NCBI GenBank assembly: GCA_017880715.1 | Contig: JADGRT010000163.1 | Coordinates: 1 to 6,829, forward strand | DNA length: 6,829 bases | Direction: 5' to 3' | DNA from: Verrucomicrobiia bacterium | GTDB taxonomy: Bacteria; Verrucomicrobiota; Verrucomicrobiia; Limisphaerales; UBA1319 | Shown here: positions 6,820-6,829 of the stretch, one piece after another | Position numbering within the stretch: position 1 is the stretch's first letter | Layout of the letters: the number at the start of each line of letters is the position of its first letter | The notes under the pieces: model-generated | Told to the model about the DNA's origin: nothing | What the model saw: the letters and a program-made list of their open reading frames with translations, nothing else | The model's database searches: none | Position numbers and translations under genes: made by a program

Positions 6820-6829
6820 TGTTTTGGAC
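6820..6829. repeat. Probable start of a second copy of the 1340 repeat, cut by the window end
   Basis: The last ten bases, TGTTTTGGAC, are identical to 1338-1347, where the left arm of the nested repeat begins. An 11-base string, CGCCAAAAACG, also precedes both sites at similar distances (1274-1284 and 6762-6772, about 60 bases before). A ten-base match alone is weak evidence, but its place exactly at the arm's outer edge and the shared upstream string support a second copy that continues beyond the window. Confidence 0.45.

Overview
The window holds two genes on the minus strand, separated by about 425 bases of non-coding DNA rich in inverted repeats. The first gene in the reading direction (6683 to 1605) encodes a secreted protein of 1692 residues built around a glycoside hydrolase family 2 (GH2) core. 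The second (1179 to 148) encodes a cytoplasmic zinc-dependent medium-chain dehydrogenase that resembles galactitol-1-phosphate 5-dehydrogenases. Both are intact, with no frameshift or internal stop.

The likely source is a member of the Verrucomicrobiota, perhaps of the Pedosphaera/Limisphaera branch, with Planctomycetota or Lentisphaerota as weaker alternatives. This is inferred from three things: the very large multidomain secreted hydrolase with a C-terminal beta-rich domain I associate with those phyla, the moderately GC-rich coding sequence without clear Shine-Dalgarno sites, and short hairpin repeats between genes. There is no rRNA or other marker gene to settle it.

Layout from left to right: 1-147 is non-coding sequence downstream of the dehydrogenase, with several short inverted repeats; 148-1179 is the dehydrogenase; 1180-1604 is the intergenic region, with a nested-hairpin repeat at 1340-1419 and a 9-base inverted repeat at 1521-1583 just after the hydrolase stop; 1605-6683 is the GH2 protein; 6709-6736 is a sigma70-like promoter for it; 6737-6829 is upstream DNA that ends in what looks like the first 10 bases of a second copy of the 1340 repeat.

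A functional link is possible but not shown. The GH2 protein would release sugars outside the cytoplasm, and the dehydrogenase could oxidise a polyol or sugar phosphate inside the cell. The repeat-filled gap suggests the two are not tightly co-transcribed. I see no defence system, mobile element with a transposase, CRISPR array or RNA gene. The most notable points are the domain architecture of the 1692-residue protein (two apparently inert glutamine-amidotransferase-like domains, the second seemingly interrupted by a discoidin-like insertion), a promoter that contradicts the longest reading frame's start, and a repeat whose two arms differ only by a compensatory base-pair swap.
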